DNA from: an uncultured Pelagibacteraceae bacterium
GTDB lineage: Bacteria; Pseudomonadota; Alphaproteobacteria; Pelagibacterales; Pelagibacteraceae
Direction of reading: 5' to 3'
DNA length: 64,000 nucleotides
Assembly: GCA_902595285.1 (NCBI GenBank)
Contig: CACJPL010000005.1
Location: forward strand, 1 to 64,000
Shown here piece by piece: positions 9,077 through 19,002 of this stretch. How positions within the stretch are numbered: the first letter of the stretch is position 1; every line of letters begins with the position of its first letter. The notes under the pieces are model-generated. The model did no database searches. It saw nothing but the letters and a program-made list of their open reading frames with translations, and was not told the origin of the DNA. The position numbers and the translations under genes were made by a program.

Positions 9077-10858
9077 ATGTACGAATTTATTAAAAAAAAT
9101 ACATATTTAATAATATTATTTATTATCACATTATCGATAGGTTTTTTAACCTTTTTAACTTTCATAGACAAAGGTTTTATTGAATTAACAGATCAAAATT
9201 TACAAATTTTATTAGTTCTAAACATTTTTCTTTTAATTGCATTATTTGTTTTTATTTTTACCGAGATTAAGAGCGCAATTAAAAACGACATCGATAGAGA
9301 TGGCTTAAAATCAAATAAAAAATATATTACATATTTTGGATTATTTACTTTAATTCCATCAGTATTAATTTCAATTTTCTCACTTTTTTTATTTTCTTTT
9401 GCTTTGGAAAAATATTTTGACAAAAAAGTTACAACAGTTGTTAATAATTCATATGAACTAGCCCGTAACTATGTTGAAGAAATTCGAAATAAAATTCAGT
9501 CTGATATAGTTTTGATAGCTTTTGATACTACAAAAAGTAAAAAGTTTTTGAATAATGATATTAATGAATATCGAAGATTTCTTAATACTCAAAAAATAAT
9601 TAGAAATGTTGACGAAATTCATATCATAGATAAAAATAAAAAATTATTATTTACTACTCTAGCAGATAACCAGCCTTATGTTCCACCTGTAGATAAGGCT
9701 CTTAATTTAGTTTTGGATGATGATAGACCATTAAAAATTATTAATGCACCTGAAAATATTTCGGCTGCAATTATGAGATTGCAAAATTTTGAAGATAGGT
9801 TTTTATACGTAGTTAAATATTTAGATAAAAATATTTCAAGGTATTTAAATGAATCTCAAGAAGCTATAAATTTCTATTATAGAGTTGAAGAAAAAAGCAC
9901 AGGCATTAAAATTTCTTTTGCAATTATATATATAATTGTTGTTAGTGTCTTATTATTTGTTTCCATTTCAATAGCAATTAGATTCTCTTCTAGATTTTTT
10001 AGGTCTATTAATAATTTAATTTTTGCATCAACATCAATTGGAGAGGGTAATTTTGACGCAAAAGTTCCTGAGGTAAAAACAGATAAAGATTTAGAAACTT
10101 TGAATAAAAATTTTAATTTAATGATAGATAAATTAAAAAGTCAGCAAGAAAAATTAATTATAAATGAGAGACATGAAGCGTGGGAAAGTTTAGCTAGAAA
10201 ATTAGCTCATGAAATTAAAAATCCTCTCACCCCAATACAGCTGACAATTGATAGATTGAAAAATAAATATTCAAATGAGCTTGATAAAAATAATTCTGAA
10301 AACTTCAAAGAAAACCTTAAAATTATAAATAACCAAATTAAACAAATTGAGAAATTGGTTAATGAATTTTCAGATTTTGCGAGAATGCCTAAACCAATTT
10401 TCAGCCAAAATAATTTAGTAGACTTAATTGATGATAATATAAAATTATTAGCTGAATTAGATAATTCTATTAAAATTTCATTTAAATCTAATTCTAGTCA
10501 AATATTATTGAAAAGTGATAAAGAGCAAATAAGTAGAGTTTTTTTCAACTTAATTAAAAATTCTATAGAAAGTATTCATCAAAAGTGTGAAAAAATAAGT
10601 AATTTCAATAAAAAAATAACTATTGAACTTAATCAATATGATAACCAAATTAGTACTATAATTGAAGATAATGGAATTGGATTTGGTGATTTAAATAAAA
10701 ATATAAAAGATATATTAAATCCATATTTTACAACAAAAAAAAATGGCACAGGTTTGGGTTTATCAATTGTTAATAAAATAGTTAATGATCATAACGGTAA
10801 TATAGAATTTATTCATATAAACAATGGTGCAAAAATAAAAATTAATTTTATAAGATAA
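9077..10858 (+). CDS. ntrY: NtrY-type membrane sensor histidine kinase
   Basis: The protein is 593 aa. There are three N-terminal membrane segments (about 10-30, 41-63, 86-112), an extracytoplasmic region (about 113-275), a fourth segment (about 277-302), a HAMP linker (about 303-355), HisKA with the phospho-His motif LAHEIKNPLTP near 375, and a HATPase domain ending in GTGLGLSIV. This is the NtrY architecture. It phosphorylates NtrX, encoded 2 bp downstream. In other alphaproteobacteria NtrYX responds to nitrogen and redox state; the signal in streamlined marine relatives is not established. Confidence 0.92.
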   Translation: MYEFIKKNTYLIILFIITLSIGFLTFLTFIDKGFIELTDQNLQILLVLNIFLLIALFVFIFTEIKSAIKNDIDRDGLKSNKKYITYFGLFTLIPSVLISIFSLFLFSFALEKYFDKKVTTVVNNSYELARNYVEEIRNKIQSDIVLIAFDTTKSKKFLNNDINEYRRFLNTQKIIRNVDEIHIIDKNKKLLFTTLADNQPYVPPVDKALNLVLDDDRPLKIINAPENISAAIMRLQNFEDRFLYVVKYLDKNISRYLNESQEAINFYYRVEEKSTGIKISFAIIYIIVVSVLLFVSISIAIRFSSRFFRSINNLIFASTSIGEGNFDAKVPEVKTDKDLETLNKNFNLMIDKLKSQQEKLIINERHEAWESLARKLAHEIKNPLTPIQLTIDRLKNKYSNELDKNNSENFKENLKIINNQIKQIEKLVNEFSDFARMPKPIFSQNNLVDLIDDNIKLLAELDNSIKISFKSNSSQILLKSDKEQISRVFFNLIKNSIESIHQKCEKISNFNKKITIELNQYDNQISTIIEDNGIGFGDLNKNIKDILNPYFTTKKNGTGLGLSIVNKIVNDHNGNIEFIHINNGAKIKINFIR

Positions 10859-10860
10859 TT

Positions 10861-12216
10861 ATGAGTGAAGAAATTTTAATTGTAGACGATAACGCTGATA
10901 TTAGAAATATAATTAACGAGTTAATATTAGACGCAGGTTATAAAACCAGACTCGCAGCTAATTATACCCAGGCACTTGGAGAAATTGATAAAAAATTACC
11001 AGACGTTGCTATATTAGATGTTAAATTAGATAAGGGTGATAATGATGGTATTGAGCTTCTTTCTCATATTAAATCAAAAAATAAGGATATACCAGTAATA
11101 ATTATTTCTGGACACGCGAATATCGAAATGGCTGTTAAATCACTTCAGCACGGTGCATTCGAATTTATAGAAAAACCATTTGATCAAGATAGATTGATTA
11201 ATTTTGTTAAAAGAGCTGTGGAAAATTTTAATTTGAGAAAACAAAACAAAGAATATGAAAATAAATTATTTTCTTCATATGAATTAATAGGGAATAGCAA
11301 AAATATAATAAATATTATAGATCAAATTAACAAAATATCTATTACCGAAAGTAGAGTTTTTATTAACGGACCATCTGGATCAGGTAAAGAATTGATTGCA
11401 AGAAAAATTCATAAATCATCAAAGAGAAACAAGCAACCTTTTGTTGTCTTGAATGGAGCATTATTAGATTCGAATAAATACGAATTAGAATTATTTGGAG
11501 AAGAAAAAGAAAATGGCTCAATTTCATATGGAGCTCTTGAAAAAGCTAATAAAGGGACACTTTTGGTAGATCAAGTTTCTGAAATTCCACTCGACATACA
11601 ATCTAAAATTTTGAGAGTTTTAACTGATCAAAAATTTAAAAGAGTTAATGGAAGCAATGATGTCAGTGTGGATGTCAGGCTAATTTGTTCCTCGAGTAAA
11701 GATTTAAAAAAAGAAATTGAAATAGGAAATTTTAGGGAGGATCTATTTCACAGACTTAATGTTTTTGAAATAAACATAGATCCATTAAATCAAAGAATTT
11801 CAGATATACCACTTTTGATAAAATATTTTTCAAATAAAATTGCAGAAAGTTATAAAATTAAAAAGTTGGAAATTGATGATAATAATAGTTATATTTTAAA
11901 CCATAATTGGCACGGCAATGTAAGAGAATTAAGAAATTTAATTGAGAGAATTGCAATTCTGCAACCTGATACGAAAGACAAAATTTCAAATATAATCAAA
12001 GAATCTTTAAAAAACACAAATTATGATGAACAAATAGCTGAAAATAGCCTATCTGTACCATTAAAAGAGGCTAGAGAAAAATTTGAAAAAGAGTATTTAA
12101 CTATCCAGTTAAAAAAATTTAATGGAAATATTTCTAAAACTGCTAACTTTGTTGGAATGGAAAGAAGTGCTTTGCATCGAAAATTAAAAGGTCTTGGCAT
12201 TAAAGAATTTAATTAA
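10861..12216 (+). CDS. ntrX: NtrX-type response regulator, AAA+ domain with altered motifs
   Basis: At 451 aa it has a receiver domain (phospho-acceptor Asp near 53 in ILDVKLD), an AAA+ domain with Walker A GPSGSGKE near 170, and a Fis-type HTH at the C-terminus (ISKTANFVGMERSALHRKLK). The arginine-rich FREDLFHRLNVF and the WHGNVREL region are intact. Two features are atypical for sigma-54 activators. The GAFTGA loop is replaced by a short segment around GSISYGALEKANKGT, and the Walker B acidic pair reads Asp237-Gln238. It is probably a DNA-binding regulator that does not remodel sigma-54. Confidence 0.92.
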   Translation: MSEEILIVDDNADIRNIINELILDAGYKTRLAANYTQALGEIDKKLPDVAILDVKLDKGDNDGIELLSHIKSKNKDIPVIIISGHANIEMAVKSLQHGAFEFIEKPFDQDRLINFVKRAVENFNLRKQNKEYENKLFSSYELIGNSKNIINIIDQINKISITESRVFINGPSGSGKELIARKIHKSSKRNKQPFVVLNGALLDSNKYELELFGEEKENGSISYGALEKANKGTLLVDQVSEIPLDIQSKILRVLTDQKFKRVNGSNDVSVDVRLICSSSKDLKKEIEIGNFREDLFHRLNVFEINIDPLNQRISDIPLLIKYFSNKIAESYKIKKLEIDDNNSYILNHNWHGNVRELRNLIERIAILQPDTKDKISNIIKESLKNTNYDEQIAENSLSVPLKEAREKFEKEYLTIQLKKFNGNISKTANFVGMERSALHRKLKGLGIKEFN

Positions 12217-13608
12217 ATGAACATAATCATTTGTGGCGCTGGTAGAGTAGGGTTCACTATAGCAAAACAACTAAGTGAACAAGGTCATTCCATAACTGTG
12301 ATTGACCCTTCTAGCGAAGATATTCAAAAAATTGATGATGCTCTGGACGTCAAAGCGATTGTAGGAAAGGGTACTTATCCATCAATTCTCGAAAAAGCTA
12401 ATGCTGCTGAAACTGATATGATAATTGCAGTAACTAGAAATGATGAAATCAATATGGTTATTTGTCAAATTGCTTTTTCAATTTTTAAAATTCCGAAAAA
12501 AATAGCCAGAATAAGATCTCAAGATTATTTAAACCCTAAATTTACAAGGGTATACAACAAAGAAAATTTACCAATAGATGTAATTATATCTCCAGAGATT
12601 GAAATCGCTAAATCGATACAACGAAAACTTGAGGCACCTGGTGCTCTTGATAGTGTCCCCTTTGCAGGAACAAAAATCAGACTATTAGAGATATTAATCA
12701 ATGAAAATTGTAATTTAATAAATATAAAACTTAACGATATAACAAAAAAATATCCTAATTTAGATGCAAATATTATTGGAGTTATAAGAGATGATAAATT
12801 TTTTATACCAAAGAAGAATGATGATGTAAGACTTAATGACAAAATTTATGTAATTATTAATTCTTCACAAATGTCAGAAACACTCGATGCTTTCGGACAT
12901 AATGAAAAAATTTCCAAAAAAATTCTAATTGTTGGTGGAGGAAATATAGGTTTTAATTTAGCTAAAAACTTAGAAGAAAGTTTAGACTCTGCAAGAGTGA
13001 AAATTATTGAAAAAAATAAAGATAGAGCAGAATTTTTAGCTGGTGAGTTAAATAATACAATTATAATAAATGGTGATGCACTTGATGAAGAAGTTTTATC
13101 TGAAGCAAATTTAGAAGAAGCAGAAACAGTTCTTGCTTTAACAAATGACGATGAGGACAACTTAATGGTAAGTGTTCTTGTAGAAAAATTTGCTAAAGAT
13201 GAAGCAGATATCAATGATAAAAGGACAATGGCCTTAATTAATAAACCCAATTATTCGCTTTTACAGGGTTCATTAAAAATTGATGACTTAATAGACCCTA
13301 GGATGAATACTGTTTCAAGTATTTTGAAACATGTTCATAAAGGAACTATTGAGACAGCTTATACAATAATGGATGGAGAGTATGAAGTTATAGAAGCAGA
13401 AATTATCGAAACATCAGAATTAATTAATAAAGAATTAAAAAATTCAAATTTACCAGATGAAATAAGAGTAGGTGCAGTTTTGAGAGATGAAAAAGTTGTT
13501 ATTCCAAGGTCAAATTTTGTTTTTCAAAAAGATGATAAAGTTGTTTTTTTGGCAAAGAAAGATTCGATTTCTGTAGTAGAAAACATATTTAGAATTAGCT
13601 CAATTTAA
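12217..13608 (+). CDS. trkA: Trk potassium uptake regulatory protein TrkA
   Basis: This is a cytoplasmic ring-forming subunit that gates TrkH. The 463-aa product is a tandem RCK protein. Rossmann-type NAD-binding motifs open both halves, IIICGAGRVGFTIA at residue 2 and ILIVGGGNIGFNLA near 235. Each is followed by a TrkA-C domain (about 142-222 and 375-460). It begins directly at the ntrX stop and is followed 4 bp later by trkH, giving a complete K+ uptake pair. The ntrYX-trkA order is conserved in alphaproteobacteria. Confidence 0.95.
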   Translation: MNIIICGAGRVGFTIAKQLSEQGHSITVIDPSSEDIQKIDDALDVKAIVGKGTYPSILEKANAAETDMIIAVTRNDEINMVICQIAFSIFKIPKKIARIRSQDYLNPKFTRVYNKENLPIDVIISPEIEIAKSIQRKLEAPGALDSVPFAGTKIRLLEILINENCNLINIKLNDITKKYPNLDANIIGVIRDDKFFIPKKNDDVRLNDKIYVIINSSQMSETLDAFGHNEKISKKILIVGGGNIGFNLAKNLEESLDSARVKIIEKNKDRAEFLAGELNNTIIINGDALDEEVLSEANLEEAETVLALTNDDEDNLMVSVLVEKFAKDEADINDKRTMALINKPNYSLLQGSLKIDDLIDPRMNTVSSILKHVHKGTIETAYTIMDGEYEVIEAEIIETSELINKELKNSNLPDEIRVGAVLRDEKVVIPRSNFVFQKDDKVVFLAKKDSISVVENIFRISSI

Positions 13609-13612
13609 ATAA

Positions 13613-15019
13613 ATGTCATTATTTAGAGTAAAATATTTAAGTTTTTTTTTTATACTTATTTCTTTTTTTTCATTTTTTAACATTATTTATTCTTACTATT
13701 TCAATTTGTATCTGAATTTAAATACATATTATTTTAGTTTATTTGTATCTTCTTTGTTAGGAATAATTTTTTACAAAGTAAAATTACCTGAAAAAAAACC
13801 AACTATATTTGAAAAGATTTTAACAGTTTTTTTAGGATATATTTTAATGCCTTTAGTGCTAACTATCCCCTTATACCTAAGTATATATAACTTAACCTTT
13901 CTAGATGCTTTTTTTGAATCTGTATCAGGTTTTACTTCAACAGGTTTTACTGTTTTTGAAAATATTAAACATATTGACCAAGGACTAATTTTATGGAGAT
14001 CATCAATACAGTGGATTGGTGGGTTATATTTTTTATATTCTATTATTTTTCTTATAGATATTTACGATGAAAGTTTAAAAAAATCTTTAACAAATTTTAT
14101 TTCATTTAATACTTCCGAGATTTTAAAACAATCTATAAAAATATTTTTACTATATTCTGGATTGACAATTTTTATCTTTATTATTTTAAATATATTTGGA
14201 ATAAGATCTTTTAACTCTTTAAATCTAGCAATGACAATTATTTCATCTGGTGGATTTTTACCCACAAACAATCTTTCATCTATACTAATTTATAATTCAC
14301 AAATTATCGTTTTTTCATTTCTAATGTTATTTTCTTTTTTTAGTATTTTTTTTATTTACAATTTAATATTTTTAAGAAATAAAAATTTAAATTTTTTTTA
14401 TGAAGATATTCATCTGATGTTATATCTATTAATCATTGTTAGTATTTTTTTTGTTTTTTTTAGCTATGATAATAGTTTAATTTATAGTTTTTTTTCGTTA
14501 GTTAGTAGTATATCCAATATTGGTATTTCTTTAGACGTAAATCAAATTAATTTAAATTTAATTTACTTAATTTTAGTTATTATCGGTGGATCCTTTTTTT
14601 CAACAAGTTCTGGTCTAAGATTTTTAAAAATATATTCTTTATCAAAATATTCCTTTAATCAAATTCTCTCATTCAGTAGACCAAAAAATGTTTTTATGAA
14701 CAAACTGGTTTTTTCTAAAATCAATTTTGACTCTAACGATATAAATAAATATTTTTTAACAATTCTTATATTTGTTATATCTCTATTTATTTTAACCTCG
14801 ATATTGTCATTTAGTAATATAGAGTTTGAAAAATCATTTAAATTAGCAATTTTAACTTTAATGAATACAGTAAATTCTTCAGTATATGGTATTGCTGAAT
14901 TTGATTTTCAAAATCTACATTTTATAATCAAATATTTTCTTATATTTTTTATGATTATCGGAAGAGTTGAACTTTTATCTTTATTATTAATTGCTAAAAA
15001 ATTTCTCTTTAAATATTAA
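13613..15019 (+). CDS. trkH: Trk potassium uptake channel TrkH
   Basis: This 468-aa integral membrane protein is very rich in Phe, Ile and Leu, with about ten membrane spans. Selectivity-filter-like P-loops are visible: SVSGFTSTGFTVF near residue 104, MTIISSGGFLP near 205, a third at SSISNIGIS and a fourth around NTVNSSVYGIAEF. These are the four pore repeats expected of the TrkH/KtrB family. It pairs with TrkA immediately upstream. Runs of T in the sequence reflect hydrophobic codons (TTT, TTA) at very low GC. Confidence 0.92.
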   Translation: MSLFRVKYLSFFFILISFFSFFNIIYSYYFNLYLNLNTYYFSLFVSSLLGIIFYKVKLPEKKPTIFEKILTVFLGYILMPLVLTIPLYLSIYNLTFLDAFFESVSGFTSTGFTVFENIKHIDQGLILWRSSIQWIGGLYFLYSIIFLIDIYDESLKKSLTNFISFNTSEILKQSIKIFLLYSGLTIFIFIILNIFGIRSFNSLNLAMTIISSGGFLPTNNLSSILIYNSQIIVFSFLMLFSFFSIFFIYNLIFLRNKNLNFFYEDIHLMLYLLIIVSIFFVFFSYDNSLIYSFFSLVSSISNIGISLDVNQINLNLIYLILVIIGGSFFSTSSGLRFLKIYSLSKYSFNQILSFSRPKNVFMNKLVFSKINFDSNDINKYFLTILIFVISLFILTSILSFSNIEFEKSFKLAILTLMNTVNSSVYGIAEFDFQNLHFIIKYFLIFFMIIGRVELLSLLLIAKKFLFKY

Positions 15020-15048
15020 TTAAGTATTATATATGTAAAAATGATTTT

Positions 15049-15125
15049 GCGCCCTTAGCTCAGCTGGATAGAGCATCGGTTTTCTAAACCGAGGGTCGTA
15101 GGTTCGAATCCTTCAGGGCGCGCCA
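15049..15125 (+). tRNA. tRNA-Arg (anticodon TCT)
   Basis: The 77-nt gene folds as a standard cloverleaf. The 7-bp acceptor pairs GCGCCCT (15049-15055) with AGGGCGC (15115-15121). The D arm contains AGCTCAGCTGG, the anticodon loop TTTCTAA reads TCT, and the T arm has GGTTCGAATCC. The discriminator is G, and CCA is encoded at 15123-15125. It decodes AGA, the dominant arginine codon in this AT-rich genome. It lies between trkH and aapJ. Confidence 0.97.
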
Positions 15126-15262
15126 TTTCTTACTTTTTAGCTACTATTTATTTGAAATTAAGCTTGACGAGATCTTGTATAGAACCGAATTTATAAATTA
15201 ATTTTTCTTGAAGAGTATTTTCTTACATGCTTAAATTAAGAATATTCAAAAGCAATTTTGAA

Positions 15263-15280
15263 TTATTTGTTAACAAATAA
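15263..15280. promoter_or_regulatory. Perfect 18-bp palindrome upstream of aapJ
   Basis: TTATTTGTTAACAAATAA is a perfect dyad centred on GTTAAC. It ends 21 bp before the aapJ ATG and just before its AAGGAAG ribosome-binding site. It could be a repressor/activator operator or fold as a 7-bp hairpin with a TTAA loop in the 5' leader. A TTGACG -35-like hexamer sits upstream at 15164-15169. The role is inferred from symmetry and position only. Confidence 0.5.
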
Positions 15281-15301
15281 AAATAACTAAAAGGAAGAAT
15301 A

Positions 15302-16342
15302 ATGTTTAAATACTTAAAACAATTAACTTCTTTAGTTGCTATGGTTGCAGTGTTGTTTACTTTTACAACAGAAACTATGGCTGCTAAAAAATCTAAAACA
15401 CTTAAAAACACTCAAAAGAAGGGTTTTGTAAGATGTGGAGTATCTCAAGGTCTTCCAGGATTTTCTAACGCTGATGCTGCAGGAAATTGGACTGGTGTTG
15501 ACGTTGACGTATGTAGAGCTGTAGCTGCTGCAGTATTAGGTGATGCAAACAAAGTTAAGTTTACACCGCTAAGTGCTAAAGAAAGATTTACTGCTTTAAC
15601 ATCTAATGAGATAGATATCTTATCAAGAAACACAACTTGGACTCTTTCTAGGGATGCTGACATCGGACTTACTTTCGTAGGTGTAAACTTCTACGATGGT
15701 CAAGGTTTCATGGTTAGAAAAAATTCAGGAATATCATCTGTAAATGATTTTAAAGATGGTGTTTCAGCTTGTACTAACCTAGGAACAACTACTGAGCTTA
15801 ACATGAGAGATTTCTTTAATTCAAAAGGAATCAAATATGAGCCAGTAACTTTCGAAAAAGCTGACGAAGTTGTTGCAGCATACGATGCTGGTAGATGTGA
15901 TACATACACAACTGATAAATCTGGTTTAGCAGCTCAAAGAATTAAATTGAGCAACCCAGATGATCATATGGTTTTACCTGAAACTATTTCAAAAGAGCCT
16001 CTAGGCCCTGTTGTACGTCAAGGTGATTCTGTTTGGGAGGATATCGTAAGATGGTCTCTAAACACAATGATTGAAGCAGAAGAGTATGGTGTTAGTTCTT
16101 CTAATGCAGATTCAATGAAAACTTCAGATAACCCAGCTGTAAAAAGATTAGTTGGAGCTGAAGGTGAATTAGGAGCTGCTTTAGGTTTAGATAATGATTG
16201 GAGCTTAAGAATTATCAAGCAAGTTGGTAACTACGGTGAAAGCTACAAAAGAAATATTGCTGACACTGGAATTCTACCTGACAGAGGTCCAAATGAATTA
16301 TGGACTAAAGGTGGAATACTTTACGTACCACCAGCAAGATAA
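15302..16342 (+). CDS. aapJ: General L-amino-acid ABC transporter, periplasmic binding protein
   Basis: This 346-aa protein has a signal peptide (residues 1 to about 28, ending METMAA-like) and a family 3 solute-binding fold. It contains FVRCGVSQGLPGFS and DVDVCRAVAAAVLG near the N-terminus and LSRNTTWTLSRD in the middle. These match the AapJ/BztA group that binds glutamate, aspartate, glutamine and related amino acids. A strong AAGGAAG ribosome-binding site sits 7-8 bp before the ATG. Codon usage is richer in GCT/GGT than neighbouring genes, as expected for an abundant protein. A terminator follows before the permease genes. Confidence 0.93.
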   Translation: MFKYLKQLTSLVAMVAVLFTFTTETMAAKKSKTLKNTQKKGFVRCGVSQGLPGFSNADAAGNWTGVDVDVCRAVAAAVLGDANKVKFTPLSAKERFTALTSNEIDILSRNTTWTLSRDADIGLTFVGVNFYDGQGFMVRKNSGISSVNDFKDGVSACTNLGTTTELNMRDFFNSKGIKYEPVTFEKADEVVAAYDAGRCDTYTTDKSGLAAQRIKLSNPDDHMVLPETISKEPLGPVVRQGDSVWEDIVRWSLNTMIEAEEYGVSSSNADSMKTSDNPAVKRLVGAEGELGAALGLDNDWSLRIIKQVGNYGESYKRNIADTGILPDRGPNELWTKGGILYVPPAR

Positions 16343-16364
16343 TTTATATCTTTAAATAAAACTT

Positions 16365-16397
16365 AAAAAGGGCTAGATTTTTCTAGCCCTTTTTTTT
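16365..16397 (+). terminator. Rho-independent terminator between aapJ and aapQ
   Basis: GGGCTAGA (16370-16377) pairs perfectly with TCTAGCCC (16382-16389) across a TTTT loop. A-rich flanks and a run of nine T follow. It lies after the binding-protein gene and 18 bp before the permease start, so it probably works as a partial terminator. That would leave the binding protein in large excess over the permease and ATPase. Confidence 0.9.
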
Positions 16398-16414
16398 ATA
16401 AGTCTTGAATTATT

Positions 16415-17560
16415 GTGAATATTAAAAAAATATTACCCCAATTACTTACACTTCTAGTTGTAATTTTAATATTTGGATTTTTTTCATATAACGCTCAAGT
16501 TAATATGGAAAATAGGGGAATTACTTTTGGCTATGGTTTTTTATCTCAAGAATCTTCTTTTGATGTTCAATTTTCTTTAATTGAATATGATGGTTCTCAC
16601 TCATATTTTAGAGCTTACTTAGTAGGATTATTAAATACCATTTTAGTTTCTGTTATCGGAATTATATTTGCAACTGTTATTGGAGTTGTTGTTGGAATTG
16701 CTAGATTATCAAATAACTATCTTATTAATAGAACCGCTGCTGTTTATGTAGAATTTTTTAGAAATATCCCTTTATTGTTACAAATATTTTTTTGGTATTT
16801 TGCTGCTTTAAGAGCGTTACCATTACCTCAAGAGACGGAACCTATGTTTGGGGTTTTTTTTCTAACCATAAAAGGTTTTTTTGTTCCTGCATTTGTTTGG
16901 AATAATTTAGATATTTTTATTTATTCACTAATGGCAGCTTTGATTTCAATTATTTTAATTAGAATTTATGCAAGAAAAAAACAAGAAAAAGAGGGTATTC
17001 AAACACCAGTTTTATCAATTTCAATAGGATTATTGTTAATTTTACCTTTATTAAGTTTTTTATTTGGAGGTGTTAATGCTTCAATTGAAGTACCTGTTAT
17101 TAAGCAATTATCTCAATCTGGCTTCACATATGAAGGAGGAATTAAATTACCACCTGAATTAATATCTTTAGCATTAGCCTTATCATTGTATACAGCTACT
17201 TTTATTGCTGAATGTGTTAGAGCAGGAGTTCAGGGTGTAAGCAAGGGTCAAAAAGAAGCTGCTGCTTCAATAGGATTAACTCCAAATCAAGTATTAAAAT
17301 TAGTTGTAATGCCACAAGCTCTAAGGATTATAATTCCACCAACTACTAATCAATATTTAAATTTAACAAAAAATTCATCTCTTGCAGCTGCAATCGCTTA
17401 TCCTGATTTAGTTCTTGTATTTGCAGGAACTGCTTTGATGCAGACAGGTAGAGCAATAGAAATCGTTTCCATAACGATGTTAACTTATTTATCTCTAAGT
17501 ATATCGATTTCAATATTTATGAATTGGTACAACAAAAAAATAGCTATTAAAGAAAAATAA
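16415..17560 (+). CDS. aapQ: General L-amino-acid ABC transporter permease AapQ
   Basis: The 381-aa inner-membrane permease starts at GTG 16415, just after the terminator hairpin. Its N-terminus carries a membrane segment near 10-26. After it come about seven more spans, including YVEFFRNIPLLLQIFFWYF and the cytoplasmic EAA loop around GVQGVSKGQKEAAASIGLTP. The His/Glu-Met type permease family matches AapQ/BztB. Its stop shares one base with the aapM start. No clear ribosome-binding site precedes the GTG, so translation is probably modest. Confidence 0.92.
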   Translation: MNIKKILPQLLTLLVVILIFGFFSYNAQVNMENRGITFGYGFLSQESSFDVQFSLIEYDGSHSYFRAYLVGLLNTILVSVIGIIFATVIGVVVGIARLSNNYLINRTAAVYVEFFRNIPLLLQIFFWYFAALRALPLPQETEPMFGVFFLTIKGFFVPAFVWNNLDIFIYSLMAALISIILIRIYARKKQEKEGIQTPVLSISIGLLLILPLLSFLFGGVNASIEVPVIKQLSQSGFTYEGGIKLPPELISLALALSLYTATFIAECVRAGVQGVSKGQKEAAASIGLTPNQVLKLVVMPQALRIIIPPTTNQYLNLTKNSSLAAAIAYPDLVLVFAGTALMQTGRAIEIVSITMLTYLSLSISISIFMNWYNKKIAIKEK

Positions 17561-19002
17561 TGAATAAAATAAATTTTTTACAGCCTGATAAGAGTAATCT
17601 TTATACCTACTTATATACTGGAGTAATTCTAGTCACAATTAGTATTTTTATAGTTTTTATAAATTCATTTTTTAATAAAGATTTAACTTTTTTCTTACCT
17701 AGTACAATTAGTTTCTTATTACCTCTAATTTTAGGTTTTATAGGATTACATTTAATTAGAGTTGATTATTCAGGTTTAAAGTTTTTAGATACAATTAATA
17801 AAAATATAAATACCAGTAGTTTTAATGCTTTTTTATCATTATTAATTGTATTTATAGTTATTAAATCACTTCCACCGTTATTAAGCTGGTTTGTTTTAGA
17901 TGCAAATATTGCTGGAGACTCAAAAGATGTATGTACAGGCACTGGAGCTTGTTGGACTTACATCAAAATTTGGTTTAACAGATTTATGTATGGTATGTAT
18001 CCAAATGCTGAGCAGTGGCGTATTAACCTATCCTTTATTGCTTTAGCATTTCTGGGAACTATAGGCTTTTTTGCTACTGAAAAATTTAAAAAATACTTGA
18101 CCCTTTATTATGTAGTTATTTATCCTATAATTGCTTTTTTCTTTATATTCTTTTTTATATCTGGTGGTCCGATATTTTTTGATTTCTCGTATGGAATTAT
18201 TGCAGCTGTAATTTCAGTTATAATAGGATTTTTTATTCCTCCAAAATTTAAAATGTACTATTTCATTATAGTTCCGATCACGCTCTACATATTATTAAAA
18301 TATGTATTTTTTTATGAAGAGCTTATTGAACTTGGTAAATTAGAAGCTTTAGAGTGGGTAGAGACAGGTGCTTGGGGAGGTTTGTCTTTAACTTTTATAG
18401 TATCATTTTTTTGTTTGATTTTCTGTTTTCCAATAGGCTTATTTTTATCTCTTGGTAGAAGGTCAGATTTTCCAATAATTAAATATATTTCAATAGGAAT
18501 GATTGAATTTTGGAGAGGGGTTCCACTGATTACAGTATTATTTATGTCCTCAGTAATGTTTCCAATGTTTTTGCCTGAAGATATGTTTATTGATAAATTA
18601 GTAAGGGTAATTATTGCAATCTCATTATTTGAAGCTGCTTATGTAGCAGAAGTTATTAGAGGTGGTTTGCAAGCATTGCCAAGAGGCCAGTATGATGCCG
18701 CAAAATCTTTAGGAATGGGTTATTGGAAGATGCATATTTTAGTGATTTTACCTCAGGCACTCAAACTTGTTATACCAGGTATAGCTAATACTTTTTTAGC
18801 GCTTGTAAAAGACACACCTCTAATATTTGTTGTTGGACTTTTAGAAATTGTTGGAATGCTAAATCTTGCCAAAACAAACCCAGAGTGGTTAGGTTTTGCG
18901 ATGGAAGGGTATGTGTTTGCATCAGTACTATTTTTTATTATTTGCTATGCAATGAGTAAATATAGTTATAATTTAGAGCAAAAATATAAAACAGAAAGAT
19001 AA
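17560..19002 (+). CDS. aapM: General L-amino-acid ABC transporter permease AapM
   Basis: This 480-aa second permease subunit pairs with AapQ. It is longer because of an N-terminal extension (about residues 1-260) with several membrane spans and a periplasmic Cys/Trp-containing loop ([12 protein letters not shown]). The C-terminal permease domain contains [15 protein letters not shown] and the EAA loop [20 protein letters not shown]. The order J-Q-M-P matches the aap/bzt operon of alphaproteobacteria. Start and stop codons overlap those of its neighbours by one base. Confidence 0.92.
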   Translation: MNKINFLQPDKSNLYTYLYTGVILVTISIFIVFINSFFNKDLTFFLPSTISFLLPLILGFIGLHLIRVDYSGLKFLDTINKNINTSSFNAFLSLLIVFIVIKSLPPLLSWFVLDANIAGDSKDVCTGTGACWTYIKIWFNRFMYGMYPNAEQWRINLSFIALAFLGTIGFFATEKFKKYLTLYYVVIYPIIAFFFIFFFISGGPIFFDFSYGIIAAVISVIIGFFIPPKFKMYYFIIVPITLYILLKYVFFYEELIELGKLEALEWVETGAWGGLSLTFIVSFFCLIFCFPIGLFLSLGRRSDFPIIKYISIGMIEFWRGVPLITVLFMSSVMFPMFLPEDMFIDKLVRVIIAISLFEAAYVAEVIRGGLQALPRGQYDAAKSLGMGYWKMHILVILPQALKLVIPGIANTFLALVKDTPLIFVVGLLEIVGMLNLAKTNPEWLGFAMEGYVFASVLFFIICYAMSKYSYNLEQKYKTER

